64,000 nt of DNA from Peribacillus simplex NBRC 15720 = DSM 1321 (GCF_002243645.1 NZ_CP017704.1:5350001-5414000), one strand, 5' to 3'. Counted from the stretch's first letter, positions 8,718 to 19,631 are shown. Notes: generated by a model not told the origin, from the letters alone. Numbers and translations are program-made.

Positions 8718-9893
8718 ATGGTTAGCACGATGGCAATCAATAAGGATGATTCCCGTTCTTTCCTAACGGAAGAACACTTATTATTTAAACAATCAATTCG
8801 TGAATTTCTCGCCAAGGAGGCTGTCCCTTTTTATGATCAATGGGAAAAAGAGGGGGGGATACCTTGCTCGTTTTGGGAAAAGATTGGAGATCATGGATTT
8901 TTATGTCCTTGGCTTGATGTGGAATTCGGTGGGATAGGAGCAGATTTTGGATATTCAGTTGTGCTGGCAGAAGAATTGGAAATAGTTGGATCAATGTTAG
9001 GAGGAATATCAATTCATTCTGATGTTGTAGCCCCTTATATTGCCTCATTCGGAACAATCGATCAAAAACAAAGATATTTACCAAAGTTCATTACAGGAGA
9101 AATGATTTCTGCCTTTGCATTGACAGAGCCCGGAATGGGTTCGGAATTAGCGGATATACAAACCACAGCCATCAAGAAAGATGGGCATTATATTGTGAAT
9201 GGAGCCAAAACGTTTGTCACAAATGGCTTTAAAGCTGACTTCATGATAGTAGCATGCAAAACTGATCTTAATGCTGTTCCTTCCCAGGACGGAATCAGTT
9301 TGCTGCTCATTGATAAAGATACCCCAGGGTTTTCACGAGGAAGAAAGCTTGGTAAAGCAGGACTTGGAAGCTCAGACACAGCCGAACTATTTTTCGATGA
9401 TGCTTCAGTTCCTGTTGGCAACCTCCTTGGGGAGGAAGGGAAGGGTCTTTCATATATCCCGCAAAAACTGCAGCAGGAAAGACTAATGTGTGCGATTAGG
9501 TCTTTAATGGCAACGAAAGATATGCTTCACTTAACGATGAATTTTATAAAAGAACGAAAAGCATTTGATAAGAAAATAAGTAAATTAAAAAATGCACAGT
9601 TTACCATTGCTGAAATAGCGACAGATATTCATCTGGGAAGAACGTTTGTTGATGGTTTAATCTGTAAACATATGAATGGGGAGAATATCTTAACTGAAGT
9701 ATCTATGGCTAAATATTGGATAACGGAGATGTCTAAGCGAATATCTGATAAGTGCATGCAATTACATGATGGTTATGGAAATATGGGTGACGATAAAATT
9801 GCACGGCGTCACCGGAACATTCCTTTGACAACATTCTTTACAGGGACAGATGAAACCGTAAAACACCTGATTGCTAAAAATATCGGGTTTTAA
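8718..9893 (+). CDS. Acyl-CoA dehydrogenase
   Basis: 391 residues; oxidises an acyl-CoA to the 2-enoyl-CoA with FAD, passing electrons to ETF. The N-terminal helical domain starts at FLTEEHLLFKQSIREFLAKE. The middle domain has the signature AFALTEPGMGSELADI and VNGAKTFVTNG. The C-terminal domain has QLHDGYGNMGDD and ends with FFTGTDETVKHLIAKNIGF, where GTDE stands in for the usual GTNE near the adenine pocket. ATG 8718 has GGAGGT seven bases upstream. It stands alone with its own terminator and no other beta-oxidation genes, so chain-length preference cannot be inferred. Confidence 0.92.
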   Translation: MVSTMAINKDDSRSFLTEEHLLFKQSIREFLAKEAVPFYDQWEKEGGIPCSFWEKIGDHGFLCPWLDVEFGGIGADFGYSVVLAEELEIVGSMLGGISIHSDVVAPYIASFGTIDQKQRYLPKFITGEMISAFALTEPGMGSELADIQTTAIKKDGHYIVNGAKTFVTNGFKADFMIVACKTDLNAVPSQDGISLLLIDKDTPGFSRGRKLGKAGLGSSDTAELFFDDASVPVGNLLGEEGKGLSYIPQKLQQERLMCAIRSLMATKDMLHLTMNFIKERKAFDKKISKLKNAQFTIAEIATDIHLGRTFVDGLICKHMNGENILTEVSMAKYWITEMSKRISDKCMQLHDGYGNMGDDKIARRHRNIPLTTFFTGTDETVKHLIAKNIGF

Positions 9894-9913
9894 TTCACCT
9901 TATAAATCTATCA

Positions 9914-9944
9914 ACTACCTCAATTAAAATGAGGTGGTTTTTTT
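9914..9944 (+). terminator. Intrinsic terminator after acyl-CoA dehydrogenase
   Basis: Nine-bp stem ACTACCTCA (9914-9922) / TGAGGTGGT (9930-9938) with one G-T pair, followed by a T run. Confidence 0.85.
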
Positions 9945-9994
9945 ATACCATTTTTTCAATATAATTACAAAGAACTAGTTTTTTAAATAAAAAG

Positions 9995-10020
9995 GTTTAT
10001 ACAGTTCACCTTATGGGTAT
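9995..10020 (+). promoter_or_regulatory. Candidate sigma-B promoter of opuC
   Basis: GTTTAT (9995-10000) and GGGTAT (10015-10020), separated by 14 bp, closely match the sigma-B consensus GTTTAA-N13/14-GGGTAT. It lies about 75 bp upstream of opuCA. General-stress control of opuC is known in Listeria, so the reading is biologically plausible. Confidence 0.65.
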
Positions 10021-10094
10021 AAGAGACTGTGCATATAAAAAATTAATATATTTGTAAAATTTGTAATTGTATGCGAATGATGGAGGTGCTTGTT

Positions 10095-11249
10095 ATGTTA
10101 AAAATCGAAAATGTATCGAAAATCTATAAGGGAGGAAAGAAAGCTGTAAAGAATATATCATTGGATATTAAAAAAGGAGAGTTCATTTGCTTCATTGGTC
10201 CGAGTGGATGTGGTAAGACAACGACAATGAAAATGATTAACCGGCTTATCGAACCATCTGAAGGCAAGATACTTATTGATGGTGAAAATATTATGGATAA
10301 AGATCCAGTCGAGCTAAGAAGACAGATCGGGTACGTTATCCAGCAAATCGGACTTTTCCCTCACATGACGATTCTTGAGAATATCACCCTCGTTCCAAAA
10401 CTTCTTAAATGGAATGAACAGAAGAAAAAGGAACGCGCACTGGAATTGCTTCAGCTTGTCGATATGGGACCCGAATACTTGGAAAGGTATCCCTACGAAT
10501 TGAGCGGCGGGCAACAACAAAGGATAGGCGTTCTCAGAGCACTTGCTTCCAATCCTCCACTCATTTTAATGGATGAACCTTTTGGCGCACTAGATCCAAT
10601 CACCCGCGATGCCCTTCAGGAGGAATTTAAAAATCTGCAGCGCACACTTGATAAAACAATCGTTTTTGTTACCCATGATATGGATGAAGCCATTAAGCTA
10701 GCCGACAGGATCGTCATCTTAAAGGCTGGTGAAATCGTCCAAGTGGGAACACCGGATGAAATCCTCAGAAACCCAGCCAATGAGTTTGTGGAAGAATTCA
10801 TCGGTAAAGATCGTTTGCTTCAAACAAGACCCAATGTTGAGTTGGTTGAACAAATCATGAGTCGAAATCCAATATCCATTACAGAGGAAAAATCCCTTAC
10901 CGATGCTATTACGATCATGCGCAAGAAAAGGGTCGATTCTTTACTTGTGGTGGATGAGCAAAATGTTTTGAAAGGGTTCGTAGATGTTGAAACGATCAGT
11001 GAATATCGAAAAAAAGCTAAATTTATCAGTGAAGTCATCATTACTGAAGTCTATTCTGTGAAACAGGACACTTTAATCCGCGATTCTGTTCAAAAGATTC
11101 TAAAACGAGGTTTCAAATACGTGCCAGTAGTTGACCAGAATAAACATTTGGTAGGAATTGTAACTAGGGCTACATTGGTCGACATCGTATATGACAGCAT
11201 ATGGGGAGAGGAAGAAAATCAAGTGGCAGAAATGGCAGAAATGATTTAG
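10095..11249 (+). CDS. opuCA: Osmoprotectant ABC transporter, ATP-binding subunit
   Basis: 384 residues; powers uptake of glycine betaine, carnitine, choline or related compatible solutes. Walker A is GPSGCGKTT, the Q-loop region follows, the signature is ELSGGQQQRIGVLRAL, and Walker B is LILMDEPFGALD. Residues from about 255 form two CBS domains (starting at IMSRNPISITEEKSLTDAIT), which in OpuA/OpuC-type transporters sense ionic strength. The start is ATG 10095 behind GGAGGT rather than the earlier frame opening at 10071. It is followed after 12 bp by opuCB. The four-gene order and full subunit set match OpuC/OpuB; OpuC is preferred because the substrate range cannot be separated by eye. Confidence 0.9.
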   Translation: MLKIENVSKIYKGGKKAVKNISLDIKKGEFICFIGPSGCGKTTTMKMINRLIEPSEGKILIDGENIMDKDPVELRRQIGYVIQQIGLFPHMTILENITLVPKLLKWNEQKKKERALELLQLVDMGPEYLERYPYELSGGQQQRIGVLRALASNPPLILMDEPFGALDPITRDALQEEFKNLQRTLDKTIVFVTHDMDEAIKLADRIVILKAGEIVQVGTPDEILRNPANEFVEEFIGKDRLLQTRPNVELVEQIMSRNPISITEEKSLTDAITIMRKKRVDSLLVVDEQNVLKGFVDVETISEYRKKAKFISEVIITEVYSVKQDTLIRDSVQKILKRGFKYVPVVDQNKHLVGIVTRATLVDIVYDSIWGEEENQVAEMAEMI

Positions 11250-11261
11250 GAGGTGTATGAG

Positions 11262-12844
<1,583 letters not shown>

Positions 12845-12861
12845 ATGGGAGGTGCAAACTA

Positions 12862-13524
12862 ATGGAAACCTTGCAACAACTGGGAACTTATTATTCACAA
12901 AATTGGATGTATGTACTTACTGAATTTTATCGTCACTTTTTAATGTCCGCTTACGGGGTTTTATTTGCAGCAATTGTAGCCATCCCGATAGGCATTTTCA
13001 TTGCGAAACATAAGAAATTGAGTAATTGGGTATTTTCGATAACGAATGTTATACAAACCACACCAGCATTGGCTATGCTAGCTCTCCTTATGCTAGTAAT
13101 GGGGTTAGGAACAAATACGGTAATCTTATCATTATTTTTATATTCCTTACTGCCAATCCTGAGGAACACTTATGTAGGAATTACAAGTATAGATCATGCT
13201 TATTTAGAATCTGGCAAGGCAATGGGGATGACAAAGCTGCAGTTACTAAGAATGGTCGAACTGCCATTATCTCTGTCTGTTATCATGGCTGGCTTACGTA
13301 CAGCGCTTGTCGTTGCAATTGGAGTAACTGCTGTCGGTACATTCGTAGGGGCTGGCGGACTGGGGGATATCATTGTCAGGGGAACGAATGCTTCAAATGG
13401 AACGGCAATCATACTTGCAGGAGCAATCCCGACGGCATTGATGGCCATTCTCTCAGATCTTTTACTCGGATGGCTGGAACGAATCCTTTCACCGATAAAA
13501 AAGAAAAAAATTCATACTGCCTAA
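12862..13524 (+). CDS. opuCD: Osmoprotectant ABC transporter, permease
   Basis: 220 residues, paralogous to opuCB. It has the matching coupling loop ESGKAMGMTKLQLLRMVELPL and the glycine-rich VGAGGLGDIIVRGT near the fifth helix. ATG 12862 follows GGGAGGTG with the normal spacing, 17 bp after opuCC. It closes the operon, with a terminator 17 bp downstream. Confidence 0.92.
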   Translation: METLQQLGTYYSQNWMYVLTEFYRHFLMSAYGVLFAAIVAIPIGIFIAKHKKLSNWVFSITNVIQTTPALAMLALLMLVMGLGTNTVILSLFLYSLLPILRNTYVGITSIDHAYLESGKAMGMTKLQLLRMVELPLSLSVIMAGLRTALVVAIGVTAVGTFVGAGGLGDIIVRGTNASNGTAIILAGAIPTALMAILSDLLLGWLERILSPIKKKKIHTA

Positions 13525-13540
13525 AACAAATCAGGATAAT

Positions 13541-13577
13541 AAAAGAGCCATTGCATTGTTAATGTAATGGCTCTTTC
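13541..13577 (+). terminator. Intrinsic terminator of opuC operon
   Basis: AAAGAGCCATT and AATGGCTCTTT form an extended stem around a short loop and end in a T-rich tract. Confidence 0.88.
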
Positions 13578-13699
13578 TTGTGCAGAAAATAACGATTACC
13601 GATTAGAAGTCAGAAGCTGAGACTGGCAGACATAGTTTTTTATTTCAGAAAAAGGGTAACTATAAGGATAGTCGTAAAAAAATATAAGGGGAATCAATC

Positions 13700-14536
13700 A
13701 TGAAACTTACACCAGAGCAACGTATTGAACTTCATGGCTTTAATAATCTTACGAAATCTTTAAGCTTTAATATGTATGATATTTGTTACACAAAAACCAG
13801 GGAAGAGAGAGAGGCATACCTGGATTATATCGATGAACAATATAATGCAGATAGGCTTTCGAATATCTTGCACAATGTTTCTGATTTAATAGGGGCGCAT
13901 GTTTTAAATACGGCGAAACAGGATTATGTCCCTCAAGGCGCCAGTGTAACCATTCTTGTTTCAGAAGGACCTGTCGTCGAAGTACCTACGGGAACTTATG
14001 AGGAATCACCTGGGCCTTTACCTGATAATGTGGTCATGCAACTGGATAAAAGCCATATTACCGTACATACATACCCTGAATACCATCCAAATGAAGGCAT
14101 TAGCACATTCAGGGCCGATATCGATGTCTCTACTTGTGGAGAAATATCTCCTCTTAAAGCCCTTAATTATCTCATTCATTCCTTCGATACCGACATTATC
14201 ACGATTGATTACCGTGTAAGAGGCTTTACAAGAGATAAAGATGGGCGGAAATTGTTCATTGATCACGATATTAATTCAATCCAAAACTATATTCCTGATG
14301 AAGTAAAAGGTTTATATGACATGATTGATGTGAATGTATACCAAGAAAATATATTCCATACAAAATGTAAGCTGAAAAGATTCGATATTAACAATTACTT
14401 ATTCGGTTATTCAGAGGAAAAGCTGAATAAAGAGGAAAGGCAAGAAATTATAGAAAGACTTCAAACGGAGATGGATGAAATTTTTTATGGTGCCAATGTT
14501 CCACATCCAATAGAAAAAAACAAGCATGCCGATTAA
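13700..14536 (+). CDS. speD: S-adenosylmethionine decarboxylase, E. coli (SpeD) type
   Basis: 278 residues. It decarboxylates S-adenosylmethionine to supply the aminopropyl group for spermidine. The proenzyme self-cleaves at the KS bond in [13 protein letters not shown], the serine becoming the pyruvoyl cofactor; the catalytic cysteine region [20 protein letters not shown] follows. This is the long gammaproteobacterial-type enzyme (E. coli about 264 residues), strikingly similar across [12 protein letters not shown] and YDICY, not the short SpeH form used by B. subtilis. ATG 13700 lies behind AAGGGG. Monocistronic with terminators on both sides. No spermidine synthase is nearby. Confidence 0.95.
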   Translation: MKLTPEQRIELHGFNNLTKSLSFNMYDICYTKTREEREAYLDYIDEQYNADRLSNILHNVSDLIGAHVLNTAKQDYVPQGASVTILVSEGPVVEVPTGTYEESPGPLPDNVVMQLDKSHITVHTYPEYHPNEGISTFRADIDVSTCGEISPLKALNYLIHSFDTDIITIDYRVRGFTRDKDGRKLFIDHDINSIQNYIPDEVKGLYDMIDVNVYQENIFHTKCKLKRFDINNYLFGYSEEKLNKEERQEIIERLQTEMDEIFYGANVPHPIEKNKHAD

Positions 14537-14552
14537 GGGATGCTTGTTTTAA
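14515..14552. terminator. Bidirectional terminator between speD and the YeiH-type gene
   Basis: AAAACAAGCAT (14517-14527) pairs with ATGCTTGTTTT (14540-14550). The stem overlaps the last codons of speD and serves the convergent minus-strand gene as well. Confidence 0.88.
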
Positions 14553-14560
14553 TTGAAAAG

Positions 14561-15595
14561 TTAATTTAAATGGAAAACCTGAACCAATACATACCCAAGA
14601 CAAGTCAATAAGATAGAGCCGATCAGTCCAGCTATAAAAGGTTTACCGCCATATTTTCTAAATGTTACAAGGTCAATATTCAATCCTAGTCCTGCCATGG
14701 ACATAGCCATGAGGATATAGGAAAGCATAACAAGTTTATCGGCTACTGGTTCAGGAACTGCACCAGTAGAGTAAAGGGCACTCAATAATAAAAATCCAAA
14801 AATAAACCACGGTATCTGATTGGACTTCCAAGAAAATTTCTTTCCGGTATTTGTTGATCGTTCTTTCCAATTCATGATGAATCCAATTAAAATGGCAACT
14901 GGAATGAGCAGGGCCACCCTAGTCAATTTGACCACCACCGCCAAGTCGACTGCCTCATTTCCCCCTGGTGCTGCTGCAGCGATGACGTGAGCAATTTCAT
15001 GGAGTGTCGCACCCGAGAAAATACCATATCCATTATCGGATAACTCCAATAATGGATATAGGATCGTATATCCGAAAGTGAAGGTTGTACCTAAAACAGC
15101 AACCGTCGCTACAGCTATAGCTGTATCTTTTTCTTTTGCTTTTATTTGCGAGGAAATTGCCAGGATGGCAGCAGCTCCACAAATTCCCGTTCCGCAAGCT
15201 GTCAATATTCCTAGCTTTTTCTCAACTTTAAATATCCGGGTCAATCCATAAACTACTAATATAGCAAATACAAGACTAATGGCACCAACTGCAAATGTTT
15301 TCGGACCGGCATTAATAATATCCTTTAGGTTCAAGCGCATTCCCAATAAGATAATGCCCATTCTCAAAAGGATTTTACTTGAATAATTTGTACCTGCAAC
15401 GGCGTAAGCAGGGACGCCAATTATCGATTTCCAAACAACACCAATCAGTATAGCGATGACTAACTGTCCCATTATATGAAGGAATGGAAGCTCTGCTAAG
15501 TATTTTGCTGCAATGGCAATTAGCAAAGTCAATGCAATTCCTTTAGTAAATCCAAGTTTTTTTGTTTCAACGTTTGTTTGTTCCAGTGTGATCAC
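14561..15595 (-). CDS. YeiH/UPF0324-family membrane exporter
   Basis: 344 residues with about ten hydrophobic helices. Landmarks of the family are the repeated glycine-rich stretches LLRMGIILLGMRLNLKDI and LTACGTGICGAAAILAISS, and SGATLHEIAHVIAAA with a conserved His. The group is called putative sulfate exporter; its substrate is not proved. GTG 15595 is directly preceded by GATGGA, so initiation spacing is tight and a start a few codons later is possible. It diverges from a LysR gene 124 bp away, an arrangement common for this family and suggesting direct control, perhaps by sulfur metabolism. Confidence 0.88.
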   Translation of the reverse strand: MITLEQTNVETKKLGFTKGIALTLLIAIAAKYLAELPFLHIMGQLVIAILIGVVWKSIIGVPAYAVAGTNYSSKILLRMGIILLGMRLNLKDIINAGPKTFAVGAISLVFAILVVYGLTRIFKVEKKLGILTACGTGICGAAAILAISSQIKAKEKDTAIAVATVAVLGTTFTFGYTILYPLLELSDNGYGIFSGATLHEIAHVIAAAAPGGNEAVDLAVVVKLTRVALLIPVAILIGFIMNWKERSTNTGKKFSWKSNQIPWFIFGFLLLSALYSTGAVPEPVADKLVMLSYILMAMSMAGLGLNIDLVTFRKYGGKPFIAGLIGSILLTCLGYVLVQVFHLN

Positions 15596-15641
15596 TCCAT
15601 CTATGTTGATGCCTTAACTTTAAAGCTTAATTAAAAATAAG

Positions 15642-15664
15642 TGAAATATATTTTTGCTATTTCA
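15642..15664. promoter_or_regulatory. LysR-type operator candidate
   Basis: Inverted repeat TGAAATA (15642-15648) / TATTTCA (15658-15664) with a 9-bp spacer lies in the divergent intergenic region, 56 bp before the LysR start. Size and symmetry fit a LysR-family (T-N11-A) recognition site. Confidence 0.6.
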
Positions 15665-15719
15665 ATGATTACTTCTACTTATGATAAAATGAAACGCATA
15701 GGTAAATAGGGAGGTAACC

Positions 15720-16610
15720 ATGGATCCGTTAAAAGTATTCGTCACCGTAATCGAACAGAAAAACTTTTCTAGAGCAGGGGATATCCTGAACTTGTCGCAG
15801 CCAGGAGTCAGTCTTCACATAAGGAATCTGGAAAATGAGTTAGGAACGAAATTAATTTATCGTTCTCCAAAACAAGTACAAATAACAGAGCCGGGAAAAA
15901 TTCTGTATAGACATGCAAAGCAAATGCTTAATCATTATGAGACAGCAATAAGAGAAATAAATGAATTTAATAACGTGGTTAGCGGAACGATGAAAATAGG
16001 TGCAAGCTTCACGATAGGGGAATACTACCTTCCAAAAGTTTTAGCAGAATTTGCGGCTCAATATCCGATGGTGGACATACAAATCATCATCTCAAATTCT
16101 AATGAAGTCATTCAAGGGATACGATCGAATAAGCTTGATATCGGCTTGATTGAAGGTGAAACGGACTATAAAGATATAGATGTCAGACCATTCATGAATG
16201 ACGAGATGATCGTCGTCGTCCCCCCGGTTCATCCACTTTCACAGATGGATCTCATCGAGGGCACTTTGCTCCAAAACCAAACATGGGTACTTAGGGAGGA
16301 AGGATCGGGAACCCGTACATATTCCGATAAACTTCTGAGCAGTATGGAATTAAACATAAAGAAAACCTTTATTTTCACCAGTATCCAAGGAGTGAAAGAA
16401 GCGGTGATGGCTGGGCTTGGCATTGCTCTGTTATCACGATTGACTGTACAAAAAGAACTGAAGTCCAATGAATTGAAAACCTTTCATTTGAAAAATGAAC
16501 CCATTATAAGACCTTTTTCAATCGTGAAAAAGTTAGACTTCGAAGCATCAAAAGCCATGGAGTTGTTTTTAAGGAAGGTCGAAGAATTTGCGATAAAAGG
16601 GCAGTCCTAA
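15720..16610 (+). CDS. LysR-family transcriptional regulator
   Basis: 296 residues. The winged helix-turn-helix lies at residues 1-60 (VIEQKNFSRAGDILNLSQPG, then VSLHIRNLENELGTKLIYR). The C-terminal substrate-binding domain opens GTMKIGASFTIGEYYLPKVL, like the CysL/CbbR group. ATG 15720 has GGGAGGT upstream. It is divergent from the YeiH-type exporter; LysR proteins of this branch commonly control that gene, so regulation of the exporter is likely. The effector is unknown. Confidence 0.92.
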   Translation: MDPLKVFVTVIEQKNFSRAGDILNLSQPGVSLHIRNLENELGTKLIYRSPKQVQITEPGKILYRHAKQMLNHYETAIREINEFNNVVSGTMKIGASFTIGEYYLPKVLAEFAAQYPMVDIQIIISNSNEVIQGIRSNKLDIGLIEGETDYKDIDVRPFMNDEMIVVVPPVHPLSQMDLIEGTLLQNQTWVLREEGSGTRTYSDKLLSSMELNIKKTFIFTSIQGVKEAVMAGLGIALLSRLTVQKELKSNELKTFHLKNEPIIRPFSIVKKLDFEASKAMELFLRKVEEFAIKGQS

Positions 16611-16629
16611 ATAAAACTCCTAAACATTT

Positions 16630-16669
16630 GCTCATCCTTTCATTTTCAATGAGGAGGATGGGCATTTTT
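16630..16669 (+). terminator. Intrinsic terminator after lysR
   Basis: GCTCATCCT (16630-16638) pairs with AGGATGGGC (16655-16663), followed by ATTTTTA. Confidence 0.75.
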
Positions 16670-16853
16670 AACGACGAAATATTTTTAATTTTACTGAAAA
16701 CGTCGAAAGTATTTTGGAATATGTCAATCATTAAATGAATTTTACGTATTTTCACATAATGGTAAACATATAAATTAAATAGGTAGTCTCCAGGAAGTTC
16801 TAAGTCCCTGTAGACTTGTCCTGATATTAATAATCTTAAAAGGAGCAACCACA

Positions 16854-17759
16854 TTGGCTATAGAGGAGCAGAAAGATAAGCGGATTTCTGTTTTCGACAG
16901 GATTATAGGATTCATGCCAAAATTTTATGTAATTGGGACAATTTTAATTTTTTTTTATACGCTAGTTGCGATGGCACATTTAGGTATCCAAACTTTGAAA
17001 AAGCCAGAGGAAACCGTTGTACCTGCCACCCCTATTTCTCAGGGCTTTGAACATACATTGATAACGTTAATCATCGAACCGATCGTAACGTCTGAATTTT
17101 ATCAAATCATCTTTAACACGTTATTTCTTTACCTTGTTTGGATACTGCTTTTCCTATTAGCACCGATTGCTTTTTATCGTTTAAAACACTTTAAATTTTT
17201 TAATATCGAAATTGAAATTGAAAAACAAGATGCAGCCGTTTATGAAGTATTCAGCATGAGCAGTTCGAAAATGAAATTTGCTGCGTATCTGACATCCGAG
17301 GAGTATCAATTGGAGATATCAGAGGAAATTGCCAACAGCAAAGACTTTAAAACACCCTTAATCTATACATTGGACTGTGCCGTGGACTTTTATTCCAATC
17401 AATTAGGACTTTCCTTTACCTATGATATCTATACCCTGAACCAGTTCAAGAAAGCGAAGCTGCCTAAATCCATCAAAGCGATGCTTGATAAGTCCATTCA
17501 AACTGGCGATCCTTGCATCACCAATAAAAGCAACAGTGATAGTGAATATTACAAGAACTTCCTCCTGCATTATTTTGAAAACATGGATGGGAAATTTGTC
17601 ACCGTCCTGAATAGCTATCAAACTGAATTTGATACGTTCGATAAATCACTAATCAAGATCCTGCAAAATGTCATATACGATTACTATCTACAGTATAACT
17701 ATATTTATGAAGTAAGCGAGAAGATGGAGAAGAATGAAGCGATTTCCCAAAGTAAATAA
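16854..17759 (+). CDS. Two-helix membrane protein of unknown function
   Basis: 301 residues from TTG 16854 behind AAAGGAGC. Two hydrophobic segments (about residues 25-50 and 85-110) flank a short extracytoplasmic loop. The cytoplasmic C-terminal two thirds is mixed alpha/beta, rich in Tyr, Phe and Lys, and begins with FFNIEIEIEKQDAAVYEVFS. I do not recognise the family; length and layout suggest a membrane-anchored sensor-like or scaffold domain, which is only a guess. Single gene with its own terminator. Confidence 0.75.
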   Translation: MAIEEQKDKRISVFDRIIGFMPKFYVIGTILIFFYTLVAMAHLGIQTLKKPEETVVPATPISQGFEHTLITLIIEPIVTSEFYQIIFNTLFLYLVWILLFLLAPIAFYRLKHFKFFNIEIEIEKQDAAVYEVFSMSSSKMKFAAYLTSEEYQLEISEEIANSKDFKTPLIYTLDCAVDFYSNQLGLSFTYDIYTLNQFKKAKLPKSIKAMLDKSIQTGDPCITNKSNSDSEYYKNFLLHYFENMDGKFVTVLNSYQTEFDTFDKSLIKILQNVIYDYYLQYNYIYEVSEKMEKNEAISQSK

Positions 17760-17760
17760 A

Positions 17761-17790
17761 AAAACCACCCTACAAGTGGTTATTTTTTTT
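17761..17790 (+). terminator. Intrinsic terminator
   Basis: AACCAC (17763-17768) / GTGGTT (17776-17781) followed by A and eight T residues. Confidence 0.8.
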
Positions 17791-18195
17791 GGAAAGATGA
17801 TTGTTAATTATATTTTGGACAATTACATTATTACCAATGAGCTCAGACGATTTCTTTACGTTTTGTTCCCGAAAATCCATGTTCTTTATTTTCTTAGACT
17901 TTTTCCCATTTTTAAAATTATTGAAGGCATTTAAAAAGGCTATCTGAATCACTCCCCTTATAGATTAGTATATTCATATTTTGGCTAAAATTTCATGAAA
18001 AACCTCAATTTATAGAAAATATTTTGCGGGTTTTTAGGGATGAAAATTACCTAAACAAAGCAATTATAGACACTCTAGAAGAATTGATTTTAATTTAGAA
18101 CGGGGGATTTATAAACTCTAATTATTGATTACTAGGCTTTTTTATAAGAAATAAAGAAATTTCCCCAAAATTATTGTATAGTTAATGTAGGGATT
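17791..18195. other. Intergenic region without a supported gene
   Basis: A 60-codon minus-strand frame (17770-17952) is basic and begins at GTG too close to its only SD-like bases. It overlaps the terminator and was not accepted. Otherwise AT-rich sequence with frequent stops. Confidence 0.5.
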
Positions 18196-18209
18196 CGAAC
18201 AAACATTCG
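18196..18209. promoter_or_regulatory. LexA (SOS) box candidate
   Basis: CGAACAAACATTCG fits the Bacillus LexA consensus CGAAC-N4-GTTCG except for one base in the right half. It lies 47 bp upstream of the YdjM-like gene. A second half-site GCGAAC follows at about 18215. Confidence 0.55.
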
Positions 18210-18255
18210 TTTCTTGCGAACAGTGACTACTTCTTAGAGGGACAGGAGAGAGACA

Positions 18256-18882
18256 GTGAACGGTACAGCACACATGGCTTTAGGGGCAACAGTTGGATTC
18301 TTGACGGCAAACACACTTCAAACAGATCCAACCACCACTTTATTCTTGGTTGGCATTGGGGGAGTTTCAGGCCTAATGCCCGATATGGATATTGATGGGA
18401 AGTTAAGTAATAGGATTACTTTTTCACATAAGTTTATCCGAACGATAGCACAAACTATAGGGATATTAATGATCATTTATAGTCTTTTGGAAGGCTCTGG
18501 TACGGAAAAGTGGATCGGTGTAGGGGCAGGAATCGGTATCATCATTATTTCATCATTCATTACACAAAGGCATATGCTGACCTTGACTGGATTAGCGGTT
18601 TTAGGCGGCGGTTTATCTTTGCAGGAAAGCTGGTTGTGGCTGTTAGGCGTTTATATTATCCTGGCATCCTTTACAGCACATAGAAGTTATACCCATTCGA
18701 TTGCAGGTATCGCTTTCTTTGGCATCATTGCCTTTCAATTCGAAGCCTTTATGGGGATTGACGGGATTTTCACTACTTGTTTATTAGGATACATAAGCCA
18801 TTTAATCGCTGACATGAAATTTTTACCTTTTAATAAGCGAGGGGTAAAGTTATTTTTGCCATTTTTCTCAAAAGAATTTTAA
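18256..18882 (+). CDS. YdjM-like membrane-bound metal-dependent hydrolase
   Basis: 208 residues from GTG 18256 behind AGGAGAG. It opens with the family pattern MNGTAHMALGATVGF and contains GLMPDMDIDGKLSNR, then AHRSYTHSIAGI and GYISHLIADM, the conserved His/Asp residues thought to bind metal. About six hydrophobic helices place it in the membrane. Members (E. coli YdjM, PF04307) are described as putative phospholipase-like hydrolases; YdjM itself is LexA-regulated, which fits the SOS-like box here. Stands alone with a terminator overlapping its stop. Confidence 0.85.
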   Translation: MNGTAHMALGATVGFLTANTLQTDPTTTLFLVGIGGVSGLMPDMDIDGKLSNRITFSHKFIRTIAQTIGILMIIYSLLEGSGTEKWIGVGAGIGIIIISSFITQRHMLTLTGLAVLGGGLSLQESWLWLLGVYIILASFTAHRSYTHSIAGIAFFGIIAFQFEAFMGIDGIFTTCLLGYISHLIADMKFLPFNKRGVKLFLPFFSKEF

Positions 18883-18912
18883 CAGTGGGTACCAGTACCA
18901 CTGTTATTTTTA
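18881..18912 (+). terminator. Intrinsic terminator
   Basis: AACAGTGG (18881-18888) / CCACTGTT (18898-18905), then ATTTTTATT. Confidence 0.8.
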
Positions 18913-19127
18913 TTGTAATGATGCTTTGCTAGTTTTGAAAATGATACTTAAAAGTAAATTGAATTAAAGTTGATTATTCATGCCAAAATTCGACTTTTTT
19001 TTAGTTTTTATATGGTCATTCTTCCTAAATCTACTAAATGTAACATATTTGTAAAGATCCTGTGATGCGAGTGATATACCTTTTCTAGTATATTAGGTTT
19101 AGCAAATCACATCAGGGGGTAAAAAAT

Positions 19128-19571
19128 TTGTTTAAGAAAATTGTCGTCGGATTGTCATTGGCTATCATGCTTGCTTTGGTATCTTTTGCAGGGGACCAAG
19201 CGGAAGCAGCTTCATATCATACAAAAGCGATTAAAGTAGCCAAAAGTGAATTAGGTACAAAATATAAAATGGGTGGCATTTCTTCATCAGGTTTTGATTG
19301 CTCAGGCTTAGTGAAATATTCATATCAAAAAGCTGGCAAGAATCTACCAAGGACAGCTGCTGATATATACAAAAAAGGAACAAAGGTTAAGACCTTACAA
19401 AAAGGTGACTTAATGTTTTTTGCACCAAATAAAGCTAAAAAACCCACACATGTGGCAATATACATAGGTGACAATCAATTCATTCACTCTTCCTCATCAA
19501 AGGGAGTGTCATACGCTAAAACCAATAATAGTTATTGGAAGCCAAAGTTTATTGGAGCAAAACGCATTTAA
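19128..19571 (+). CDS. Secreted NlpC/P60 cell-wall hydrolase (C40 peptidase)
   Basis: 147 residues from TTG 19128 behind GGGGGT. A signal peptide of about 28 residues (KKIVVGLSLAIMLALVSFAG, ending near AEAA) precedes a compact NlpC/P60 domain. The catalytic Cys is in GFDCSGLVKYSY, the first His in PTHVAIYIG and the polar partner in FIHSSSSKGV. It should cut D-Glu-meso-DAP bonds in wall peptides. No LysM or SH3 wall-binding repeat is present, so it is a minimal single-domain enzyme. Confidence 0.92.
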   Translation: MFKKIVVGLSLAIMLALVSFAGDQAEAASYHTKAIKVAKSELGTKYKMGGISSSGFDCSGLVKYSYQKAGKNLPRTAADIYKKGTKVKTLQKGDLMFFAPNKAKKPTHVAIYIGDNQFIHSSSSKGVSYAKTNNSYWKPKFIGAKRI

Positions 19572-19603
19572 TAGAAGGAAAGCATTTTTATAGTAACGAG
19601 TAT

Positions 19604-19631
19604 GAGACTTCATGAAGTCTCTTTTTTTTTT
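19604..19631 (+). terminator. Intrinsic terminator
   Basis: Perfect palindrome GAGACTTCATGAAGTCTC (19604-19621) followed by ten T residues. Confidence 0.88.

Noticed and set aside
17770..17952. 60-codon minus-strand frame
   Set aside because: GTG start overlaps its only SD-like bases, overlaps a terminator, no recognisable domain.
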